Source: an uncultured delta proteobacterium
Lineage (GTDB): Bacteria; Myxococcota_A; Polyangia; Polyangiales; Polyangiaceae
Length of the DNA stretch: 12,329 nucleotides
NCBI GenBank assembly: GCA_903893335.1
Contig: CAITLX010000869.1
Coordinates: 1 to 12,329 of the forward strand
Direction: 5' to 3'
Positions within the stretch are counted from its first letter, which is position 1, and every line of letters starts with the position of its first letter. The notes beneath the pieces were generated by a model. It saw only the letters and a list, made by a program, of their open reading frames with translations. It did no database searches and had not been told where the DNA came from. Shown piece by piece: positions 1 through 5,571 of this stretch. A program made the translations under genes and the position numbers.

Positions 1-1050
1 CTCGACGCGGCGGCGCTGCTCGGGGAGGTAGCCGCCGCGGTACGCCATGATGGCGTCGTGCCCCGCGACGTCGGCGCACTTGTCGCGCAGGTACTTGAGC
101 ATGATCTCGACGGAGTTGCGCGACGGGCCGAACACGATGGTCGGCACGCGGCACTTGACGAGATCGGCGGCGAGGTTGACCGCGCTCTTGAGGTAGCTCG
201 CCCGCACGCCGAGCTCGGCGTTGACGATGGGCGGGTTGAAGAGGAACACGCGGCGCGTGCCGCGCGGCGCGCCCGACTCGTCGAGCAGCGAGACGTCGGC
301 CTCGCTCGTGCCGAGCAGGCGCGCGGCGTGCGCGAGCGGGTTGCCGATGGTCGCGGTGGCGCAGAGGAACACGGGGTCGGCGCCGTGGAAGCGCGCGACG
401 CGGCGCAGGCGCGCGACGACGTGCGCCATGTGCGAGCCGAACACGCCGCGGTAGGTGTGCAGCTCGTCGACGACGACGTAGCGCAGGCCCGAGAAGAGGC
501 GCGACCACTGCGCGTGGTGCGGGAGGATGCCCGCGTGCAGCATGTCGGGGTTGGTCATGATGACCGCGCCCCGCTCGCGCGCGGCGCGTCGCGCGTCGCC
601 CGGCGTGTCGCCGTCGTAGACGATGCGCGGCACGGTGAGGCCCGCCTCCGCGATGAGCTCGCCGAGGTTGGCCTCCTGGTCGCGGCAGAGCGCCTTGGTC
701 GGGTAGAGGTAGAGGGCGCGCGCGGACGGGTCGTCGGCGAGCGCTTGCAGCACCGGGAGGTGGAAGCAGAGGCTCTTGCCGCTGGCGGTCGGCGTGGCGA
801 CCACGACGTGACGCCCGCTCGCCGCGAGCTCGAACGCGCGCGACTGGTGCTCGTAGAGCTGATCGATGCCGCGCGCGGCGAGGGCTCGCTGCAGCTCGGG
901 GCCGAGGCCGCGGGGCAGGGGAGCGTAGCGGGGCTCGGTCGGCTCGAACGTGCGGTCGGCGGCGAGGCAGGGGCGTACGTAGCCCGACGCGAGCCACCGC
1001 TCGACCACGGCGTCGACGCCGCGTGCCTCGACCCAGGGGGGAGACGGCAT
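1..1050 (-). CDS. mrfA: DEAD/DEAH-box helicase, YprA/MrfA type (N-terminal part, runs off left edge)
   Basis: Reading the minus strand from the ATG at 1050 gives 350 open codons to the window edge, so only the N-terminal part is present. An EHQ element (67-69) precedes Walker A TPTASGKS (86-93); then come LYPTKAL (115-121), TNPDMLH (166-172), the Walker B/DEAH-type box DELH (195-198) and motif III ATAT (231-234). The second RecA lobe starts near 300 with TIVFGPSRNS and reaches YRGGYLPEQRR (337-347), a stretch typical of the YprA/Hrq1 branch of superfamily 2. In Bacillus subtilis the YprA homologue MrfA acts with the exonuclease MrfB in repair of mitomycin C damage. The C-terminal DUF1998 and zinc-binding region expected of this family lies outside the window, so the subfamily call is less certain than the helicase call. 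No Shine-Dalgarno sequence precedes the start. A homologue of the MrfB partner is encoded at 8351-9646. Confidence 0.85.
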   Translation of the reverse strand, partial: MPSPPWVEARGVDAVVERWLASGYVRPCLAADRTFEPTEPRYAPLPRGLGPELQRALAARGIDQLYEHQSRAFELAASGRHVVVATPTASGKSLCFHLPVLQALADDPSARALYLYPTKALCRDQEANLGELIAEAGLTVPRIVYDGDTPGDARRAARERGAVIMTNPDMLHAGILPHHAQWSRLFSGLRYVVVDELHTYRGVFGSHMAHVVARLRRVARFHGADPVFLCATATIGNPLAHAARLLGTSEADVSLLDESGAPRGTRRVFLFNPPIVNAELGVRASYLKSAVNLAADLVKCRVPTIVFGPSRNSVEIMLKYLRDKCADVAGHDAIMAYRGGYLPEQRRRVE

Positions 1051-1056
1051 GATGCT

Positions 1057-1064
1057 CGTATACT
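1057..1064. promoter_or_regulatory. Putative shared (bidirectional) -10 element between helicase and lspA
   Basis: In this very GC-rich DNA the AT-rich island around GTATAC (1058-1063) stands out. Because the core is a palindrome, it reads as a -10 hexamer on both strands: TATACT (1059-1064) on plus and TATACG (1062-1057) on minus. With normal -10 spacing, transcription would start near 1071 on plus and near 1050 on minus; the latter is the first base of the helicase ATG. No good -35 box is visible at 17 bases on plus. Symmetry of -10 elements is a known cause of divergent bacterial transcription. The promoter call is inference. Confidence 0.4.
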
Positions 1065-1070
1065 AAACGG

Positions 1071-1169
1071 ATGTGCGGTAGTTGGCCAGCTTGCTCCCGT
1101 TTTGCGGCCTGCGCGAGGGACTGGCTCCTCGGGGCGAGGTGTCGTACACCCCAGCCGCCCCCGGCCCCG
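1071..1169 (+). other. Probable 5' leader of lspA with small hairpins
   Basis: This stretch is in frame with lspA and opens with an ATG at 1071, but it does not look coding: nine of the 32 codons after that ATG end in A or T, against three in the first 32 codons of lspA. It is better read as an untranslated leader from a start near 1071. It can fold: CCTCG-GGG-CGAGG (1127-1139) sits beside GGTGT-CGT-ACACC (1138-1150), and CTGG (1121-1124) can close the pair with CCAG (1151-1154). The hairpins share two bases, so not all can form fully at once. No known riboswitch class is recognised. A 33-residue Cys-rich N-terminal extension of LspA remains the alternative. Confidence 0.35.
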
Positions 1170-1805
1170 ATGACCGACCCCTCCCACCGCGCCCCGCTCG
1201 ACGCCCCGGTCGACGCTCCGCTCGACGCGCCCGTCGCGCCGGCAGCCGAGCCCCCTCCCACGGAGGCTCTGCCGCGCCCCGCGTACCGGCCCTCGTACCT
1301 GTTCCTGGGTGCGGTCTCGCTGGTCACGCTCGTGGCCGACCTCGCGTCGAAGAACTGGGCGCAGCGCAGGCTCGACGGCGTCGAGGGCATGCTGCACCCC
1401 GTCGACCTCATCAAGGACCACCTCGACTTCCAGCTCGCGCACAACCGCGGCGGCGCGTGGGGCATCCTTCAGGGCGCGAGCGAGGCGGTGCGCAAGCCCT
1501 TCTTCCTCATCGTGTCGGTCGCGGCGATCCTCTTCATCGTGTCGCTGTACCGCAAGCTCCTGCCCTCGCAGCGCGCGCTGCGCTGGGGCCTGCCGCTGGT
1601 GCTCGGCGGCGCGCTCGGCAACCTCGTCGACCGCATCCGCTTCGGGTGGGTCGTCGACTTCATCCACGCGCACGTGCGCTGGGGCGGCGTCGATCACCAC
1701 TGGCCGACGTTCAACGTCGCCGACATCGCCATCTGCATCGGCGTCGCGCTCATGGCGCTCGACATGTTCACCGCGCACCGACCGGCCGACGCCTCGTCGC
1801 GCTGA
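1170..1805 (+). CDS. lspA: Lipoprotein signal peptidase (signal peptidase II)
   Basis: An integral inner-membrane aspartyl protease that cleaves the signal peptide of diacylglyceryl-modified prolipoproteins just before the lipidated cysteine. The 211 residues carry the family signatures: ADLASK (56-61), NRGGAWG (92-98), GNLVDR with catalytic Asp154, and FNVADIAI with catalytic Asp185. Hydrophobic segments lie at about 43-57, 110-126, 140-153 and 183-199, matching the four-helix topology. The protein is longer than the usual 160-170 residues because of a roughly 40-residue Pro/Ala-rich N-terminal extension containing alternating DAPL/DAPV units (about 10-22). The ATG at 1170 was preferred to the one at 1071 on codon use; neither has a Shine-Dalgarno sequence. 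The lgt start follows 9 bases after the stop, so the two genes are almost certainly co-transcribed. Confidence 0.95.
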   Translation: MTDPSHRAPLDAPVDAPLDAPVAPAAEPPPTEALPRPAYRPSYLFLGAVSLVTLVADLASKNWAQRRLDGVEGMLHPVDLIKDHLDFQLAHNRGGAWGILQGASEAVRKPFFLIVSVAAILFIVSLYRKLLPSQRALRWGLPLVLGGALGNLVDRIRFGWVVDFIHAHVRWGGVDHHWPTFNVADIAICIGVALMALDMFTAHRPADASSR

Positions 1806-1814
1806 GCGCCCCGC

Positions 1815-2753
1815 GTGCGGCCCGAGCTCTTCCGGCTGTTCGAGCAGGGGTTCCCGAGCTACTTCGTCCTGTTGCTGTCGGGCTTCGCGTTCGCCACGGC
1901 GATGGCGGCGCTCGGCGCGCGCCGCCTCGGCGAGGACCCGGACGTCCTCGTCGACCTCGGCCTGCACGCGCTGCTGATGGGCGTGGTCGGCTCGCGCCTG
2001 CTGCACGTCGTGGCCGACGGCTACTTCCTCGACTACGTCCACCTCTGCACCGACCCGTCGCTCGTCGACTGGAAGATCGGCCGCGCCGCGTGCCTCTCGG
2101 AGGCCTACGGCGGCGTGTGGGACGCGGCGAAATCGGTGTGCCACCCCAAGGCGAGCGACTGCTTCGCGTGGGCGAAGTTCTGGGCCGGCGGGCTGACGTA
2201 TTACGGCGGCTTCCTCGGGGCGATGGTGACCTCGTGGTGGATGCTGCGCCGCGACGGCGTGCCCTTCTGGAAGGGGGCCGACCTCGCCGCGCCGGGCATC
2301 GCGACGGGGCTCGTGTTCGGTCGCATGGGGTGCCTGCTCGCGGGGTGCTGCTTCGGCGCGCCGAGCGACGCGCCCTGGGCGCTCGTGTTCCCGCCGGGCA
2401 GCCCCGCGAGCGAGGCGCAGGCCAAGGTGGGAGCGCTCGCGTCGTCGGCGCTCGCGTCGCACCCGGTGCACCCGACGCAGATCTACGAGTCGGCTGCGTC
2501 GCTGCTCATCGCGCTCGTGTGTCTGGTCGTCGTGCACCCGCGCAAGCGCTACGACGGCCAGGTGTTCGTCGCCTTCGTCGGCCTCTACGCGGTCGCGCGC
2601 TTCGCGCTCGAGTGGCTGCGGCGCGACGACCGCGGCGGCCTGCTCGGCCTCTCGACCTCGCAGCTCATCGGCGTGGGGCTGCTCGCATTCGCGCTGGGGC
2701 TGCACCGCGTGCTCGGCCGCCACGATCTGGCCCACCCCGCCACGCCGGCGTAA
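1815..2753 (+). CDS. lgt: Prolipoprotein diacylglyceryl transferase
   Basis: Transfers diacylglycerol from phosphatidylglycerol to the lipobox cysteine of prolipoproteins in the inner membrane, the step before LspA. The 312-residue multi-spanning protein has the core elements in order: GGLTYYGG (125-132), the Lgt signature region GRMGCLLAGCCFG (169-181), HPTQIYES (219-226), RFALEWLRR (262-270) and a C-terminal LSTSQLIG (279-286). It differs from the Escherichia coli enzyme in having Tyr where the HGG histidine sits and Cys173 where GRxGN has Asn; these variants occur in delta-proteobacterial-type Lgt proteins. A loop of about 50 residues (75-120) with four cysteines (78, 93, 109, 116) precedes the YYGG motif. 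The start is GTG, 9 bases after the lspA stop and without a clear Shine-Dalgarno sequence, consistent with translational coupling. Placement next to lspA strongly supports the call. Confidence 0.93.
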   Translation: MRPELFRLFEQGFPSYFVLLLSGFAFATAMAALGARRLGEDPDVLVDLGLHALLMGVVGSRLLHVVADGYFLDYVHLCTDPSLVDWKIGRAACLSEAYGGVWDAAKSVCHPKASDCFAWAKFWAGGLTYYGGFLGAMVTSWWMLRRDGVPFWKGADLAAPGIATGLVFGRMGCLLAGCCFGAPSDAPWALVFPPGSPASEAQAKVGALASSALASHPVHPTQIYESAASLLIALVCLVVVHPRKRYDGQVFVAFVGLYAVARFALEWLRRDDRGGLLGLSTSQLIGVGLLAFALGLHRVLGRHDLAHPATPA

Positions 2754-2763
2754 CCTCGCCGGC

Positions 2764-3621
2764 ATGCGGGCAGCTCGCGTCGGGAGTGGGTGGGGGGTCG
2801 CGGCAGCGTGCCTCGCCGTCGTCGGCTGCGGCACGAAGGAGCCCACGCGCGCGGCGCTCTCGGGCGACTGCACCGGCGTGGCCTGCCAGATCGACAACGT
2901 GCCCGGGGGCGGCTCCAGCACGGGAGACGCCGGCGGCGACGCCGCGGACGCCACCGCCGCCGATGACGCGTCGGCGGACGCCGCGACGTCGGTCACGGTC
3001 ACCGGCTCCCTCGCGCGCACCTCCGACAGCGGGTTTCTCCAGTCGACGGCGTTCAGCGGCGCGCTCGCCGTCTGGGCGCAGGGCCCCGGCGGCATCGACG
3101 TGCAGGGCGCCGCGAGCGACGGCAGCTTCACGCTCGACGGCGTCGCGCCCGGCAAGGGCAACTGGTTCGCGGCGATCGACGCGACGGTGGGGGGCGGCAC
3201 CGTGCTCTCGACCATCGAGCCCCTCGACGTCGACGCGGCGCAGCCCGTCGTGAAGCTCCTCGCGATCGACCGTGTCGAGCTTCAGCAGGTGCTCTTCGGC
3301 CTCTCGCTGCCGCAGCAGCCGGCGACGGGCACGGGCTACGCCATGCTCTTCTTCCAGAAGGCCGGCGTGGGCTCGCCGGGCGTCACGGTGACGGCGCCGT
3401 CGGGCGCGACGGTGCTCTACGACTCGGGCGCGGGCTACGATCTCGTGGCCAACGGCGTGACCAAGACGGGCGATCGCGGCATGGCCATCGTCGTCGGCAT
3501 CGCGGCGCCTGCCTACCCGGGCTCGACGCTGAGCGTCGTGTACGACGCGGGCGCGGGCGCGCGCTCGGCGGCGGTGCGGGTGGCCGCGGGCGCCGTCACG
3601 CGGCTGTTCGTCGACCTCTGA
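2764..3621 (+). CDS. Lipoprotein of unknown function with a beta-sandwich-like domain
   Basis: The 285-residue product begins with a short positive segment and hydrophobic stretch ending in the lipobox VVGC, so Cys22 should be lipidated by the Lgt and LspA encoded just upstream. Two further cysteines (36, 41) follow, then a low-complexity Gly/Ala/Asp linker (about 48-75) of the kind common in myxobacterial surface lipoproteins. Residues 76-140 (VTVTGSL... SDGSFTLDGVAPG) resemble a carboxypeptidase regulatory-like or transthyretin-like beta-sandwich. Residues 165-285 are also beta-rich and end in LFVDL; no catalytic motif is visible. The ATG lies 10 bases after the lgt stop, suggesting membership in the lspA-lgt operon. 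No Shine-Dalgarno sequence is seen. Function is unknown; a structural or binding role at the cell surface is only a guess. Confidence 0.8.
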   Translation: MRAARVGSGWGVAAACLAVVGCGTKEPTRAALSGDCTGVACQIDNVPGGGSSTGDAGGDAADATAADDASADAATSVTVTGSLARTSDSGFLQSTAFSGALAVWAQGPGGIDVQGAASDGSFTLDGVAPGKGNWFAAIDATVGGGTVLSTIEPLDVDAAQPVVKLLAIDRVELQQVLFGLSLPQQPATGTGYAMLFFQKAGVGSPGVTVTAPSGATVLYDSGAGYDLVANGVTKTGDRGMAIVVGIAAPAYPGSTLSVVYDAGAGARSAAVRVAAGAVTRLFVDL

Positions 3622-3628
3622 GGGCTGG

Positions 3629-3648
3629 CTCCCGCGCCCCGGCGGGAG
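3629..3648 (+). terminator. Possible hairpin after the lipoprotein gene
   Basis: CTCCCGC (3629-3635) and GCGGGAG (3642-3648) form a perfect 7-bp stem around a 6-base loop, 8 bases after the stop of the upstream gene. There is no T-tract, so this is a weak candidate for an intrinsic terminator. It could equally be a chance fold of GC-rich DNA, or affect folD, which starts 14 bases later. Confidence 0.3.
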
Positions 3649-3662
3649 TAAGCGGCGCGGTC

Positions 3663-4511
3663 ATGGGAAGCGTCCTCGACGGGAAGGCCGTAGCGGCAAA
3701 GGTTCGGGCGGAGGTCGCGCGCGATGTGGGCGTGTTCCGCGCGGCGCACGGGCGGGTGCCCGGGCTCGACGTGGTGCTCGTCGGCGCCGACCCGGCGTCC
3801 GAGGTGTACGTCCGCCACAAGGAGAAGGCGTGCGACGAGGTCGGCATGCGCGGCCGCGTGCACCGCCTGCCGGCCACGACCACGCAGGCCGAGCTGCTCG
3901 CCCTGCTCGAGGGGCTCAACGCCGACGCCTCGGTCGACGGCGTGCTCGTGCAGCTTCCGCTGCCGCGCGGGCTCGACGAGAAGGCGATCCTCGACGCGGT
4001 GCACCCGAGCAAGGACGTCGACGGCTTCCACCCCATCAACGCGGGGCTGCTCTCGTCGGGGCGCCCGGCGCTCGTGCCCTGCACGCCGAGCGGCTGCATG
4101 CGGCTGCTCGCCGAGGCCGGCGTCGACCCCGCGGGCAAGCGCGCCGTGGTCGTCGGGCGCAGCAACATCGTGGGCAAGCCCATGGCGCAGCTTCTGCTCG
4201 CGGCCAACGCCACGGTCACCATCGCGCACTCGCGCACGGCCGACCTCCCCGCCGTCTGCCGCGAGGCCGACATCCTCGTCGTCGCCATCGGCCGCGCCCG
4301 CATGGTGCGCGGCGACTGGGTGCGCGAGGGGGCGGTCGTCATCGACGTGGGCATGAACCGCGGCGACGACGGCAAGCTCTGCGGCGACGTCGCCTACGAC
4401 GAGGCGCTGCCGCGCGCGTCGTTCATCACCCCGGTGCCGGGCGGCGTGGGGCCGATGACGATCGCCTGCTTGCTCGAGAACACGCTGAAGGCTGCGCGGG
4501 CGCGGGGCTGA
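3663..4511 (+). CDS. folD: Bifunctional methylene-tetrahydrofolate dehydrogenase / methenyl-tetrahydrofolate cyclohydrolase
   Basis: Cytosolic enzyme that interconverts 5,10-methylene-, 5,10-methenyl- and 10-formyl-tetrahydrofolate using NADP, feeding purine and formyl-methionine synthesis. The 282-residue length is typical. Signatures: the substrate-binding segment SEVYVRHKEKA with Tyr49 and catalytic Lys53; DGVLVQLPLP (92-101) with Gln97; KDVDGF (117-122) with Asp120; the Rossmann element GRSNIVGKP (165-173); and PVPGGVGPMT (257-266). All key residues are present. The ATG at 3663 fits the usual FolD N-terminus. The only purine-rich element, GGGAG at 3644-3648, is 14 bases from the start and inside a hairpin, so it is poorly placed as a ribosome binding site. 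The gene points toward the convergent lipoprotein gene at 4530, with only 18 bases between the two stops. Confidence 0.97.
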   Translation: MGSVLDGKAVAAKVRAEVARDVGVFRAAHGRVPGLDVVLVGADPASEVYVRHKEKACDEVGMRGRVHRLPATTTQAELLALLEGLNADASVDGVLVQLPLPRGLDEKAILDAVHPSKDVDGFHPINAGLLSSGRPALVPCTPSGCMRLLAEAGVDPAGKRAVVVGRSNIVGKPMAQLLLAANATVTIAHSRTADLPAVCREADILVVAIGRARMVRGDWVREGAVVIDVGMNRGDDGKLCGDVAYDEALPRASFITPVPGGVGPMTIACLLENTLKAARARG

Positions 4512-4529
4512 TCTTCTCTCCTCGGCGGG

Positions 4530-5312
4530 TCAGTAGCAGTCGCAGCCGCCGCTGGCGTTGCAGGCGCCTCCGGCTGCACCGCCTCCCTTGCACTCCGTGT
4601 CGCAGCTTGCGTCGTCGCAGCCCCCGCCGCTCGGGCACTTCACGGAGTTGATGATCTGGGTCAGCGCGCAGGTGTCGCTCTCGATGGCGCTCTCCGGCTC
4701 CCAGAAGCCGAGGCCGACGACGTCGCAGGCGATGACCGTCTGCGTCGTCAGCACCCAGAGGTAGCCGACGAGCGGCGTGCCGCCGACGCTGGTGCCGAAC
4801 ACCGCGTGGCCGGTGGGCCAGACGGTGCCGCCGAACTCGGTGGACTGCTCGAGGTGCCAGAGCACCTCGGGCGCGCCGAACCCCTTGTCGGCGAAGCCTT
4901 GCAGCACGCTGTCGCGCACGGGCGCGGGCGAGCACGCGACGTCCTGCGACGCGCCCGCGATGCCGACGAAGCCCTCGCGGCCGGAGCCGTCCTGCATCGC
5001 CGTGGCGATGCCGGTGTGGGCGCCCTCGAGCGTCCAGCCGGGGGGGACCCAAACGGTGCAACCTGCGTCGCCGACGGCGAGCAACTGCCAGCCGCCCGGT
5101 ACGGTGAACCCGCTCTGCTGGCCGCAGGCGGATGACGCGGCTCCGAGGCGATCGACGACGCCGCTGCCCGTGCCGTCGGGCGGGATGACGACGTTGACCG
5201 GGGGGACGCCGCCGTCGCTCGGCGAGCCGCCCTCCGGCGCCCCGCCGCCGGAGCTCGTGCCGCAGGCAGCGAGCAGGCTCGCCGCCAGGATGGACGAGAA
5301 GATAGGTCGCAT
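4530..5312 (-). CDS. Lipoprotein with a C-terminal cysteine-rich, CS-alpha-beta (defensin)-like tail
   Basis: A 260-residue protein starting at the ATG at 5312, preceded by a good Shine-Dalgarno sequence (GGGAGG, 5326-5321, 8-base spacer). The signal peptide ends in lipobox LAAC, so Cys17 should be lipidated, followed by a Gly/Ser/Pro linker (18-48). The central region (about 70-222) has the rhythm of PsbP/Mog1-like domains: VWVPPGW (87-93), a beta-rich body, and a terminal helix TQIINSVKC (218-226). That fold call is tentative. Residues 226-260 hold seven cysteines: Cys226-x10-Cys237-x3-Cys241-x9-Cys251-x5-Cys257-x-Cys259, plus Cys232, ending in a Tyr. The spacing matches CS-alpha-beta peptides. 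Twelve cysteines besides the lipidated one give an even number for disulfides. The gene is monocistronic as far as visible. Function is unknown. Confidence 0.82.
   Translation of the reverse strand: MRPIFSSILAASLLAACGTSSGGGAPEGGSPSDGGVPPVNVVIPPDGTGSGVVDRLGAASSACGQQSGFTVPGGWQLLAVGDAGCTVWVPPGWTLEGAHTGIATAMQDGSGREGFVGIAGASQDVACSPAPVRDSVLQGFADKGFGAPEVLWHLEQSTEFGGTVWPTGHAVFGTSVGGTPLVGYLWVLTTQTVIACDVVGLGFWEPESAIESDTCALTQIINSVKCPSGGGCDDASCDTECKGGGAAGGACNASGGCDCY
4533..4637 (-). other. Region encoding the CS-alpha-beta-like cysteine motif (residues 226-260)
   Basis: The last 35 codons of the lipoprotein gene. C-x3-C at 237-241, Gly249-x-Cys251 and C-x-C at 257-259 correspond to the helix and gamma-core elements of invertebrate and fungal defensins. 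The x3-x9-x5-x1 loop lengths are those of insect defensins, and the x10 first loop and Cys-x-Cys-Tyr end are like plectasin. Cys232 is extra. The region is Gly/Ala-rich, so convergence on a simple disulfide knot is possible. Confidence 0.5.
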
Positions 5313-5447
5313 ACCGTCACCCTCCCGGCCGAGCGTGCCGCGCGGACCGTGACCGGCCGCTCCGCGACCCGCCTCGTGCCGCGCAATGTGCCGACGCGAA
5401 CCCTCGCGCCGATGTCGTTGTCGGCAAGGTGGGGAGGGGTAGAAGGT

Positions 5448-5453
5448 TGTCAA
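5448..5453 (-). promoter_or_regulatory. Consensus -35 box facing the minus-strand lipoprotein gene
   Basis: Read on the minus strand, 5453-5448 is TTGACA, a perfect sigma-70-type -35 hexamer, rare by chance in such GC-rich DNA. It lies about 135 bases upstream of the lipoprotein ATG. No convincing -10 hexamer follows at 16-18 bases, so this is only a candidate. The rest of 5313-5571 (259 bases) holds no gene that I can support. Confidence 0.25.
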
Positions 5454-5499
5454 CGGGACGGTGGCCTCCCGCCCCGTTTCGCTCCCCGCATCGAACGGC

Positions 5500-5505
5500 T
5501 AACCT
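5500..5505 (+). promoter_or_regulatory. Weak -10-like hexamer upstream of the histidine kinase
   Basis: TAACCT at 5500-5505, with TTTCGC at 5477-5482 as a poor -35 match at 17 bases, would start transcription near 5512 and leave a leader of about 60 bases including the Shine-Dalgarno sequence of the kinase gene. The match is weak. Confidence 0.2.
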
Positions 5506-5571
5506 CCGCCCCTTCGACACGCGGCCACCCCGCGCGCGCGGGCGGCGGGCGGGTGGGCGAGGAGAGAGTGC

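Noticed and set aside
555..3215. An 886-codon minus-strand open frame across the helicase, lspA, lgt and the lipoprotein.
   Set aside because: It is in a different frame from the helicase and antisense to three recognised genes, with low-complexity translation only.
5313..5453. A longer N-terminus (start at 5453) for the minus-strand lipoprotein.
   Set aside because: It would bury the signal peptide and lipobox 47 residues in; the ATG at 5312 has a good Shine-Dalgarno sequence and gives a proper lipoprotein signal.
5525..5560. GC-alternating and purine-rich run just before the kinase start, as a possible structural element.
   Set aside because: Simple-sequence GC runs of this kind are common in the window, and no clear stem or regulator site could be defined.
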